Positions 1 to 8,651 of a stretch of 32,536 nucleotides of DNA are shown here, in pieces. The DNA is taken from the NCBI GenBank assembly GCA_945868485.1, contig CAMBLS010000007.1:1-32536 (forward strand), given 5' to 3'. Under the pieces are notes generated by a model. It was given only the letters and a program-made list of their open reading frames with translations. It did no database searches and was not told the origin of the DNA. Each line of letters opens with the position of its first letter. Position 1 is the first letter of the stretch. This DNA is from an uncultured Lachnospiraceae bacterium. GTDB taxonomy: Bacteria; Bacillota; Clostridia; Lachnospirales; Lachnospiraceae. Made by a program: the position numbers and the translations under genes.

Positions 1-27
1 TGTGATTCTCATTACTTGACTTGCCAT
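1..27 (-). CDS. 5' end of a CDS cut by the window edge (reads MASQVMRIT...); product unknown
   Basis: Reverse complement of 1-27 is ATGGCAAGTCAAGTAATGAGAATCACA, preceded by AGGAGG with an 11-nt spacer. Only nine codons are visible; an internal ATG (MRIT) is an alternative start. Confidence 0.4.
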
Positions 28-74
28 AAAAAAAGTCGCCTCCTTTTCGCACTTTTATAAAGATTTAAGTACGA

Positions 75-332
75 CAAGCGGTGACTGTACACTCTCCCGT
101 GCGTGTCCTGCCTTCCCATAAGATTAAGTGCAGTTTTCTGCACATCTTAAGTAGGCACGCTTAACGCCCGTGTTTCTGCTCCTCTTGGCAGACGTTATGT
201 TTGTACAGTGACTTGCCGTCAGGTTCTTAGGTTCGGATTCCCGACCCTCTTGACATTCGCTCCACGGAAAACCTGCACTGTCTTTCGGCAGGGCAGCAAC
301 CTCACGCTTCACAGCTATCATGCCACAGCAAT
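75..332 (-). ncRNA. Structured non-coding RNA on the minus strand; candidate raiA-motif-type RNA (family unconfirmed)
   Basis: Promoter at 337-365 on the minus strand. Inverted repeats: TAAGAT/ATCTTA (119-124/144-149) enclosing GTGCAG-TTTT-CTGCAC (128-143); TCTGC/GCAGA (175-179/188-192); long-range ACTGTAC/GTACAGT (84-90/203-209); a GAAA-loop hairpin near 281-295. No credible ORF. The family name is from recollection only. Confidence 0.55.
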
Positions 333-336
333 TAGT

Positions 337-365
337 AGTATACATGATGTTTTTCAATCACGCAA
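337..365 (-). promoter_or_regulatory. Sigma-A-like promoter for the minus-strand structured RNA
   Basis: Minus strand: TTGCGT - 17 nt (gattgaaaaacatcatg) - TATACT. Confidence 0.6.
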
Positions 366-607
366 GATATTTTTCCAATTTTTTTCACAAAATTTTGTAT
401 TAAATTCTGTGCAATATATACATAGTGAATTTTCATGTTTTTAACACTAAATATAGTAGGATAACTGACGAGAGCTTTTATGCTTCCCAGTATTTCTCTA
501 TGTATTTTCCTGCTTCCTCCCCTCTATCCAGTAAGGAGTCATAGATTGACAAATTATACATAGTGTAATAATCTACTAATGTAGTGCCACTGTATTAATA
601 TAAAGAA

Positions 608-2098
608 ATGGAGAAACAGGTTTTGAACGGCAATATGAATGACTTGAAAACAAATTTAGAAAACAGTGATTTTTATGTACAGCAGGGTTCATTCGAAGAA
701 TTTGATACTATTGAAATGGCATCAAAGGGTAAACTGTTAAGCTGTTTTGGAAATAATGCGGGTTCAGTATATACAGTTCTTTTTTTCCCACCGGCACCGA
801 ATCAGGATTTTGCAAAAGGTAATGCTGAGCGTGGCTGGGATGATGAGAAAGCAACCATATACGATGATCCGGATGTGAAAAATTATCCTGCAAATCCATT
901 TTTTTCACCGGCAGGATGGCAGTATAAACTTCGCCAGGATGAGGCTTTGGTTCTATATACAGAACTTCCACCTGAATGCAAGTATTTTTCATTCATCAAT
1001 TACATCATGTTTACCAATGAGAAGGAGGGGAAGAACTACTCAGGTGAGAAGGGATACTTCCAAGTGGGTAATGAGGAAACAGGATTTTACCATCCGATTT
1101 TTGGCTCCATTGGCACATCCGTAAGTAATGGAAGCGTAAAATGTGACGGAGACAGTGTTTATGGTTCAAAAGCAGTCATCTTAATAAGTGCCAACAAAAC
1201 CGTGACAAAACAGGTGATAGAGCATCTTACAGAAGCAGGTATTTCTGAGAATATGATTAATGTTATGACTATCCCTGAAAAGACATACAGGATGGGTTTG
1301 GAAAAGGGAAAGGATACCTTCTGTATGATAGGCAGAATTTCGCAGCCAAAGAATCGCGACGAATACGAGAGGTATATTACTAGGCTCCCCGAAAACTCTG
1401 TTGCTTACCGTGTAACACCAAAGACAGAGATTGCTTCTAATCCATATGCCAACGAAACGATTATACCTAGGGGAACTGGCGAACATGAAGTTGCAATTTT
1501 AGATAATGCTGAAGAAAATCTTGATACAATCCGCCGGGCAATCATTGCAAAATATAGTGATGAATACAACTATGAAGAGCTAGGGGGAGAGATTGCAGTT
1601 CCAGAAGGACTTACTGCATACATAACAGATTTCAACGCAAAGGGTGATAACCGCGATACCAGTTACACTATGACACCTGATTTTACCCTTAACTCAGATG
1701 ATGATTTTATTGTTGTTTATGGCGTAAATCATACAGCAACAGGAAAAGCTCATTATTCAAATGCAGTATTATATGCAAAGCCAATGCTTAATGGTGTTTG
1801 CAGCGTATATGATTCTCTGTATCCGGGAACTGCACAGGAATATTTAGGAGATAACTGCAAGGATGCAGACAGTTACTATGTTTACAAAATGGCAAGAACG
1901 CAGATTGATAAGAATACAAGAATTATAGAGTACTCTACCGGAAACGAAAAAGGAAGGTTCTATGGAGTAGATAATGATAATCCGTTGGTTATGGCATTCC
2001 GTGCTTATGTGGATAAGACAGGGGTTGGACCTTCATATTATGAGATTGTCTATGATAGAACGATTGTATTTCACAAGAAAGGAAATGGTGAACGATAA
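608..2098 (+). CDS. Uncharacterised 496 aa protein (start 608 or 635)
   Basis: Long intact ORF; no recognised catalytic motif. Stop lies 2 nt before the next ATG, implying co-transcription with the MATE gene. No strong RBS at 608; ATG at 635 is an alternative. Confidence 0.8.
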   Translation: MEKQVLNGNMNDLKTNLENSDFYVQQGSFEEFDTIEMASKGKLLSCFGNNAGSVYTVLFFPPAPNQDFAKGNAERGWDDEKATIYDDPDVKNYPANPFFSPAGWQYKLRQDEALVLYTELPPECKYFSFINYIMFTNEKEGKNYSGEKGYFQVGNEETGFYHPIFGSIGTSVSNGSVKCDGDSVYGSKAVILISANKTVTKQVIEHLTEAGISENMINVMTIPEKTYRMGLEKGKDTFCMIGRISQPKNRDEYERYITRLPENSVAYRVTPKTEIASNPYANETIIPRGTGEHEVAILDNAEENLDTIRRAIIAKYSDEYNYEELGGEIAVPEGLTAYITDFNAKGDNRDTSYTMTPDFTLNSDDDFIVVYGVNHTATGKAHYSNAVLYAKPMLNGVCSVYDSLYPGTAQEYLGDNCKDADSYYVYKMARTQIDKNTRIIEYSTGNEKGRFYGVDNDNPLVMAFRAYVDKTGVGPSYYEIVYDRTIVFHKKGNGER

Positions 2099-2100
2099 AA

Positions 2101-3903
2101 ATGGAAGCAAGTCTTGATGTAACAAAAAACAGTAAGCTGTTAAGAAGAAATATTATTCAGATGCTACCTGCGTGCTTCTCATTAAGCATGGTTTATGTGC
2201 TTATGATTATGATTGACTCGCTTTTAGCCGGTAAATTTACAGGAACTACAGGAGTTGCTGCTGTATCCATTGGTGCACCAGCATATTTGATTTTCTTATC
2301 ATTTCTTAATGCCATAATACATGGAACAGAACTTCGTATGACATGGCGTCTGGGAAGAAATGATAAAGAGGGATTACAGAGAGCTTTTGCAGGTGGCGTA
2401 TATTTTACCATGGTTACGGGCATTCTTCTGTCTGTTTTCGTATTTTTTATTGCACGTCCATTAGTTATGATATTTGGTGGTAGCAAGAGCACGGAAGAAA
2501 TTGTTAACCTTGCAGTATTATATATTAAGTGCTGTGCATGGTGTATTTCTATTCAGGGAATAGGTGGTGTTTTTCGTTCACTTTTTAGTGTTATGGGATT
2601 TCAGAGAGACCGAATGATTACTAATCTGGCTAATGTTATTACAAATATTATCTTTTCAATACTTTTTATTAATCTGCTTCCTGCACCAATAAAGATTATG
2701 GGTCTTGGACTTGGTAGTGCATGTGCATCTGCTGTTGATTCAGCAATAGCAATTATCTTATATAAAAAGCATAAATTTGGATTATCATTAAAGCCTGTAT
2801 TGCTTAAACCAGCTGAGATTCTTGATACTATGAAGAGTGGATGTCCATCATCTCTTGATAATATTCTTGATTGTATCGTTTCTTCCATTATCAACAGACT
2901 GGTTCTCGGAGCATTCGGCTCAGATGGAGTAATGCTTTCGATGGTAACAGTAATCAATAATATTCGTAAGCTTGGCAGAATGCCTATTCAATGCATGGGC
3001 TATGCAGCTTCACCCCTATACGGTATTGCATATTCTGCGAGAGATAAAGGCAGTCTTATTGATTCTCTTAAGGAGAGTTTTAAGATTGGTCTATTAATTA
3101 CCGTAATCTGGGAGGTGATTTTATATATTCTTTCTCCTATAGTATTTAGTGTGTTTAATATGAGTGGTAATGCCATTGTACAGAGAGGAACGGTAATTGT
3201 TCTTGCTAGTATGCCAATTGTTTTGATTGTGTATTTGCTGGTATCTTTCTTTGAGTCTACTAAGAGATTTGGCTTGTCAATTTATATGGCATCCGCACCA
3301 GATTCACTGGTTTATCCAATTCTTGTTGCTCTGCTAATTCCTCTGCTTAAGAGTGACGGAATCTGGTATGCAATGGCATTAAACGGTATTATTGTTTTAC
3401 TGATTTCTTATTTGATTATGATGCTTGTAACAAAAAAGGTAAGGGTACCTGCTGAAACACTTTTATTCCTTGATAGTAGTGTTAAAAACGCAAATGCAAT
3501 TTGTGAAATGACAATTCATAATACACTTGAAGAAGCAACGGGAATATCAAAAAAAGTTCAAGAATTCTTTAAAGATAAGAATGTTTCAGAACGTATTCAG
3601 ATGGTCAGTGCTCTTGCGGTTGAGGAAATTATAGTTGATATGATTAAGCACCCTGGCATGGAAGAAAAAAGAGCAGGAAAGAGAGTGATGGATGTAAAGA
3701 TATTCGAGGATGATGAAAATGTTCAGATTCTAATTAGAAATATTGCCCCATTATATAATCCCTTAGCAAATTCAGATGACAAGGAAAACGAAACTAAGGA
3801 TGGAATCAGATTAGCGCAATTACTGGCTACTGACATAAGTTATTCGTATGTATATAAAATGAATGTTGTAAATGTTCTGCTCAATAAAGGTATTCAAGAA
3901 TAG
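2101..3903 (+). CDS. MATE-family (MatE) multidrug/polysaccharide-type transporter with C-terminal RsbW-like HATPase domain
   Basis: About 12 hydrophobic segments in MATE arrangement, followed by a soluble C-terminus with ALAVEEIIVDMIKH (N-box-like), ILIRNIAPLYNPL (G1-like) and GIRLAQLLATDISYSYVYKMNVVNVLL (G2-like). Confidence 0.85.
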   Translation: MEASLDVTKNSKLLRRNIIQMLPACFSLSMVYVLMIMIDSLLAGKFTGTTGVAAVSIGAPAYLIFLSFLNAIIHGTELRMTWRLGRNDKEGLQRAFAGGVYFTMVTGILLSVFVFFIARPLVMIFGGSKSTEEIVNLAVLYIKCCAWCISIQGIGGVFRSLFSVMGFQRDRMITNLANVITNIIFSILFINLLPAPIKIMGLGLGSACASAVDSAIAIILYKKHKFGLSLKPVLLKPAEILDTMKSGCPSSLDNILDCIVSSIINRLVLGAFGSDGVMLSMVTVINNIRKLGRMPIQCMGYAASPLYGIAYSARDKGSLIDSLKESFKIGLLITVIWEVILYILSPIVFSVFNMSGNAIVQRGTVIVLASMPIVLIVYLLVSFFESTKRFGLSIYMASAPDSLVYPILVALLIPLLKSDGIWYAMALNGIIVLLISYLIMMLVTKKVRVPAETLLFLDSSVKNANAICEMTIHNTLEEATGISKKVQEFFKDKNVSERIQMVSALAVEEIIVDMIKHPGMEEKRAGKRVMDVKIFEDDENVQILIRNIAPLYNPLANSDDKENETKDGIRLAQLLATDISYSYVYKMNVVNVLLNKGIQE

Positions 3904-3920
3904 AGGAAGTGGCTTTCAGC

Positions 3921-4016
3921 TGAGTTCAAAAATCAAGTAATTTCAAGGCTTGAACTCATGTATAAAGTAAACGTCAAACTTTAGTTAAGATGAGTGATTT
4001 GACGTTTACTTTATAC
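3921..4016. terminator. Compound inverted repeat between convergent genes, likely bidirectional terminator or repeat element
   Basis: TGAGTTCAA (3921-3929)/TTGAACTCA (3950-3958), and a perfect 19-bp repeat GTATAAAGTAAACGTCAAA (3960-3978)/TTTGACGTTTACTTTATAC (3998-4016). Confidence 0.55.
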
Positions 4017-4024
4017 GGATGAAA

Positions 4025-5053
4025 CTAACGTATTATTTTTTCTTTAATAAACTCATAAATTAGTGTTAATATCCCATCTAATAATGTCGTTAAAATAAAT
4101 AGCACCAAAAAACAAAGCACTGTGTTGCTCCCCATAACCGGGTATATTATTCCAAATATAATATATACCCCTGGTGCTTGAAGCAAATATATGTAAAGAC
4201 TATTCTTGCGCAGCCAATTATAAACCGCTGTTTCCTCCAGCTTTTCTACCACTTTTGTTCGACATAATCCCATGGAAAAAGTTAAGAACAATACCGGAAT
4301 AACAATTTGTAACATACATTCAATCATGTATATTTCTGTTGAAAGTTGAGCTAAAAATACACAAACCATAATGCCAACGAGTGAACCGACGATCAAAATC
4401 CATTTAGATACATTATGATAAACAAAATCTGATATATAAAAAAATGCTGCTCCAACAAAAAACACAATAATATAAATATCAATTTGAGAGATTTTGTAAT
4501 AATCTATTTGTCCCAAAAAGAAATGTGCCGCAAAATATAATACGACAGAAACCATTGCTCCATAAATAATATTTCTTTTTTTCAATAGTCCATTTAACAG
4601 AATCCAGATTAATGTAACCCAAAACATCATTAGAAGATACCAAGCCACATCAGAGAACTTCCCTAACGCCATCGCTTTATAACCATCTATAAGCGAAGCT
4701 CCCTTGTCTCGTCCAAAGCTTGGTATATCGAAAAAAGTATACGTTGGAACAAGCCATAATGTCCCATATATGAAATAAGGAATAAGCAACCGAACTGCTT
4801 TCTTTCTAATCAAACCAACAATACTACCTTTATTCTTTTGCAACGACAACTGAAGAAGAAAACCCGCAGCAAAAGTAAAAATCGGAATTACTGACAACAC
4901 AACAAATTTACTGATCCATCTTAATAATATGCTTTCCTGGTCTGCTTTTATAAGCCAAAATTCATTACCACTAAAAAACAAGGCGCAATGAGCTACAATC
5001 ACCATAAACATTGCCATTGTTTTCAAAAAATCAATATAATTATATTTTTTCAT
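4025..5053 (-). CDS. Acyltransferase family 3 (OafA-like) integral membrane protein
   Basis: MKKYNYIDFLKTMAMFMVIVAHCALFF... followed by multiple TM segments. The ORF track extends to 5191, but ATG at 5053 has an AAGGA RBS and matches the typical N-terminus. Confidence 0.8.
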   Translation of the reverse strand: MKKYNYIDFLKTMAMFMVIVAHCALFFSGNEFWLIKADQESILLRWISKFVVLSVIPIFTFAAGFLLQLSLQKNKGSIVGLIRKKAVRLLIPYFIYGTLWLVPTYTFFDIPSFGRDKGASLIDGYKAMALGKFSDVAWYLLMMFWVTLIWILLNGLLKKRNIIYGAMVSVVLYFAAHFFLGQIDYYKISQIDIYIIVFFVGAAFFYISDFVYHNVSKWILIVGSLVGIMVCVFLAQLSTEIYMIECMLQIVIPVLFLTFSMGLCRTKVVEKLEETAVYNWLRKNSLYIYLLQAPGVYIIFGIIYPVMGSNTVLCFLVLFILTTLLDGILTLIYEFIKEKIIR

Positions 5054-5097
5054 TTCTTTGATGTCCTTCATGGAAGATTTTGCAACTAGCCGACAGT

Positions 5098-6297
5098 CTA
5101 GTCTTTGAAAGAAGAATGGGATTCTATAACATTTGCTATAGCCGGAACCACAACCTTCTTCCTTGACGCATATGGTTCTAACTTGTACCAAATACCTTCA
5201 TGAACCGCTGTGTCATGAAAAGCATCTTCCAGCACCTCGTCTGCAATATCGTTGGAGGGAATCAAACAGGTGAACGAGACATCATCGTGGAGCACATTGA
5301 TCTGTGCGAATGCCATATCCATCCCAGTCGATGCAAGAGCTGAAGGGAACACATCCAGCATACGCTCAGCCAAATCTTTTGCGCTCTCTTCATCATATGC
5401 GTTGATATTGCCAATAGAATACTTTATGCCCCCACTTTCATATTCCTTATAGTCACTGAAAAATATCTCTTTATCCGTCATGCCCTCATAAGAAAGCGAT
5501 GCTTCATACATATCCTGGTAAAAAGCATCCACATCTTTTATTCCTGCCAGGTCACTCAGTGCCTTCAAAGCTTCCCTGTCTGCATAAGTAGTGTTTTCAG
5601 ACTGAAGATTTTTTGTGTCTGAAAGAATTGATCCCATCATGACCATAGCAGTTTGCTGATCAGGTGTGACTCCATAGTTCCGATAACGTATCCAAATGAT
5701 AGTGGCCGTTGAGCCGAGAGGTCTGGCATCATAAATGAGCTGTCCTGCTGTCGTTATTGTTCCGTCTGCGTGATGATCAATAATACTGACAATGTTTGCA
5801 TCCTGTATGTCCTCTGCAGACTGTGTATATTCGCTGTGATCCACCAGAACCATATTACATCCGGCTGTATCTTGAAGCACCATCAGCGTCTCAAGACCAG
5901 CGGCATTCAATATATATTTGCTCTCGTTATTTATCTGTCCAAGAACAACCGGCTGAGCATCGTATCCAAGTTCACAGAGCAGATACGCATATGCAATAGA
6001 ACTACCAACAGTATCAGAATCCGGGCATTTGTGTCCTGCCACATATATCGTTCCTGTAATCTTATCAAGACCGTCCAACTCGCTCCTGTTTAGCATGACA
6101 TTCATTTCCTGCTCAGCCTTATACCGGCTGGAAGCGACAGCTCCCCCCGCAAAAAAACAACCTGCTCCTATGACAATAGCTGCCAAAACCATTACCAGCT
6201 CTTTACATCTTTTTCTTTTCTTTGTCATTTCTACCAGTTCCTCATAATCCTTTTTTTTCACATCATCATTTCCGTATGCATTAAGCCTTGCACTCAT
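5098..6297 (-). CDS. Membrane-anchored family II (DHH/DHHA2) inorganic pyrophosphatase-like protein
   Basis: GHKCPDSDT, LVDHSE, IIDHHADG, GSILSDTKNL and a C-terminal SRKK motif, all typical of Mn-dependent family II PPases. N-terminal Lys/Arg-rich segment followed by a TM helix (LVMVLAAIVIGAGCFFAGGAVA). Start overlaps the upstream 5'-nucleotidase stop. Confidence 0.85.
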   Translation of the reverse strand: MSARLNAYGNDDVKKKDYEELVEMTKKRKRCKELVMVLAAIVIGAGCFFAGGAVASSRYKAEQEMNVMLNRSELDGLDKITGTIYVAGHKCPDSDTVGSSIAYAYLLCELGYDAQPVVLGQINNESKYILNAAGLETLMVLQDTAGCNMVLVDHSEYTQSAEDIQDANIVSIIDHHADGTITTAGQLIYDARPLGSTATIIWIRYRNYGVTPDQQTAMVMMGSILSDTKNLQSENTTYADREALKALSDLAGIKDVDAFYQDMYEASLSYEGMTDKEIFFSDYKEYESGGIKYSIGNINAYDEESAKDLAERMLDVFPSALASTGMDMAFAQINVLHDDVSFTCLIPSNDIADEVLEDAFHDTAVHEGIWYKLEPYASRKKVVVPAIANVIESHSSFKD

Positions 6298-7901
6298 TGA
6301 AAGGTATCCGTGGTTTTCACCATCCTCGGTGTCGTTACACTATCCCAAATAACATCCTCACTTTGTGAGAAATATCTTATCAACGCCTGGTCACAAGCGG
6401 AATACTCTCCCAATTCCTCTACCAGAGCAAGCTGAGGATAATCCTCGGATATCGCTAGATAATTATTCATGGCTGCTGTGTAAAGCTTCTCATCTTCAAG
6501 AGGCTCCTCCCCCACTTTAACCGAAATCACCCGTTTTCCATATTCCAGCGCCATATTATAGGAAACTGTGATTCCACCTACCTGCAGATAGCTGCCACTA
6601 TTTTCAGGCCATGCGTCATATTCTCCCAAATCATTGGCAACGATATTCTTTGTCTGAATATCAATAGAAGTCTCCAGGATCTCCCGGAGTGCTTTTCCAG
6701 TAATCTGCTTTGTAACAATATAATTTCCAAAGGGACCGACACCGATAATATCACCATAGGTCACATCTCCTTTGCTCACTGACTCACGAATGCCACCGGC
6801 ATTTTCAAGGGCGATATCTGCTCCGGTTTCCAACAGATAGGAATCGGTCACTGCTCTTCCCATATTAGTTTCATCGATTCGCAGACTAAACCAGTCTCCG
6901 TCAAGATCATCCGTCGATGTCCCCACCACCTGATCCAAAATAACGCTCTGGTCTTTATTAATATCGTCAAGCACAGCCCGAATCTCTGCATTTTCATCCA
7001 ATTTTCCTGCAGTTGTATAATCCACCTTCTCTGCGCTGATATCAATATCAACCACCTCACCATCGGCATTCAGAGAACAGTCAATCTCTATCAGTCCGAC
7101 CTCATAGAGATAATATCCATTTTCGATCACGTAGGACGAAGAACCATCCGGGGTCGTCACTTCCTTGTCTATGTCCATATGCTCATGACCACCAAGCCAC
7201 AAATCAACACCATCTACCTTTGAAGCAAGAGAAACAGGATCATAGGCATGTACCAGTCCGATGACAATATCACACCCCATATTCTCCAGTTCAGTAACAG
7301 CTTCACCTGCATAGGCAACAGCGTCATTAAAGGTAAGTCCCTCTACATTTGCCGGCGATGTGCTGCTATAGATAACCGGATCAATCTCCCCAAAGATGCC
7401 GACTTTAAGCTCCCGTCCATCCTTCATCACGGTTTCGCAATAATAGGGGGTATCAAAGAACATACTCCCATCTTTGTCAACAACATTCCCTGCAAGCATC
7501 TCAATATCCGCCAAGGCTGTCAGTTCTTTTAGTCTGTCTTTGCCATAATTCCAATCGTGATTACCGGCCGTCATAGCATCATAACCGCAGGCTTTCACAA
7601 GCTTTGCGATGGACTCGCCCTGCACAAGTGTTGCAATGGACTGTCCATGGAACATATCACCTGAGTCAAGGACCAAATCCATATCAGCACTCTCCGCATA
7701 ACTGTCAATTATGCTTTTTAGTTTCGGCAGTCCGATAATCCCACTGCTTTCATTTTCCTCAACTCTGGCATGAATATCATTTGTGTGAACAATTTTAACA
7801 CAAAAATCCGTGTTTTCCTCTGCGTCAGGCACCAGCATGTAAAAAATTCCAACCAGAAGTGCACATGCTAACATCGCAGCTACTATTCTCATCTTTTTCA
7901 T
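6294..7901 (-). CDS. 5'-nucleotidase / UshA-family metallophosphoesterase, exported
   Basis: N-terminal signal/TM segment, then HTNDIHA, DSGDMFHGQ, GNHDWNYG and GGHEH metallophosphoesterase motifs plus a 5'-nucleotidase C-terminal domain (GGIRESVSKGDVTYGDIIGVGPFGN). Confidence 0.92.
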   Translation of the reverse strand: MKKMRIVAAMLACALLVGIFYMLVPDAEENTDFCVKIVHTNDIHARVEENESSGIIGLPKLKSIIDSYAESADMDLVLDSGDMFHGQSIATLVQGESIAKLVKACGYDAMTAGNHDWNYGKDRLKELTALADIEMLAGNVVDKDGSMFFDTPYYCETVMKDGRELKVGIFGEIDPVIYSSTSPANVEGLTFNDAVAYAGEAVTELENMGCDIVIGLVHAYDPVSLASKVDGVDLWLGGHEHMDIDKEVTTPDGSSSYVIENGYYLYEVGLIEIDCSLNADGEVVDIDISAEKVDYTTAGKLDENAEIRAVLDDINKDQSVILDQVVGTSTDDLDGDWFSLRIDETNMGRAVTDSYLLETGADIALENAGGIRESVSKGDVTYGDIIGVGPFGNYIVTKQITGKALREILETSIDIQTKNIVANDLGEYDAWPENSGSYLQVGGITVSYNMALEYGKRVISVKVGEEPLEDEKLYTAAMNNYLAISEDYPQLALVEELGEYSACDQALIRYFSQSEDVIWDSVTTPRMVKTTDTFQ

Positions 7902-7967
7902 TATTATAATCCGCCTTTTCGCATATTTTAAGAATAAGTCAAACCAATTATTGTGAAAACGTTAACA

Positions 7968-8651
7968 CTATAAGCGGGTTCGATTCAAATAACCTATTGA
8001 GGACAGAGTAGGCAGCTTCATAGGACAAATATCCCTGCAGGCAAGAGATTTAGAACATCCTGCCGCAAAGTGCCTGCGATATTCCTTCGCAATTGCCTTT
8101 TTTCGATTTTCAGAAGAAGTATAGAGCAGATACGCCTCGTTTGCCAGAACCGCTCCGTAAAACCTCCCCTCCCCACCCACATAATTGGGGCATACTTCCA
8201 GACACAATCCACACTTTATACATTTTGCGGCAGAATACCGATTGGCAAACTCCTTTTCGTTTTCAGCACTTTTTTCTCCCAAATACATTAATGCTGCCTT
8301 CTGATGCTCCAAAATACATGACCGATCCGTGACGAGATCAGAGACGACCGGAAATTTCGTCAGAGGCTCCAAAACAAGCAGCTCTTCTTCCGTTGTATCC
8401 ACAAATGTTCCACAGGCAAGTGCCGGTATTCCGTTTATGACCATGGCACAGCCGCCGCACATTTTCTGCATGCAGCTGCACTCCCATCGAATCCTTCTTG
8501 ATGGCACTCCATTCTCATCTATCAAATCATCCCGGTAATTGATTTCATCCAAAATCCCGGCAACTGTTTTTCGACCCTTGCCAAAAAAATCAAAGGTCTG
8601 CCAGTATGGAGCTGTTTCTGGCTCATCCTGTCTTTTTATCCGAATTTTCAT
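7968..8651 (-). CDS. frdB: Fumarate reductase/succinate dehydrogenase iron-sulfur subunit
   Basis: CSCMQKMCGGC...C ([2Fe-2S]), CIKCGLCLEVCP ([4Fe-4S]) and CSKSLACRDICP ([3Fe-4S]). Start at MKIRIKRQ with an AAGGAGAG RBS. Confidence 0.92.
   Translation of the reverse strand: MKIRIKRQDEPETAPYWQTFDFFGKGRKTVAGILDEINYRDDLIDENGVPSRRIRWECSCMQKMCGGCAMVINGIPALACGTFVDTTEEELLVLEPLTKFPVVSDLVTDRSCILEHQKAALMYLGEKSAENEKEFANRYSAAKCIKCGLCLEVCPNYVGGEGRFYGAVLANEAYLLYTSSENRKKAIAKEYRRHFAAGCSKSLACRDICPMKLPTLSSIGYLNRTRL

Noticed and set aside
124-444. Short ORFs on both strands (77 and 78 aa)
   Set aside because: They fall inside the structured-RNA locus, have no RBS or recognisable protein features, and are explained by the RNA.
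5098-5191. N-terminal extension of the acyltransferase ORF overlapping the PPase gene
   Set aside because: The extension lacks membrane-acyltransferase features; ATG at 5053 has a good RBS, so the overlap is an ORF-caller artefact.
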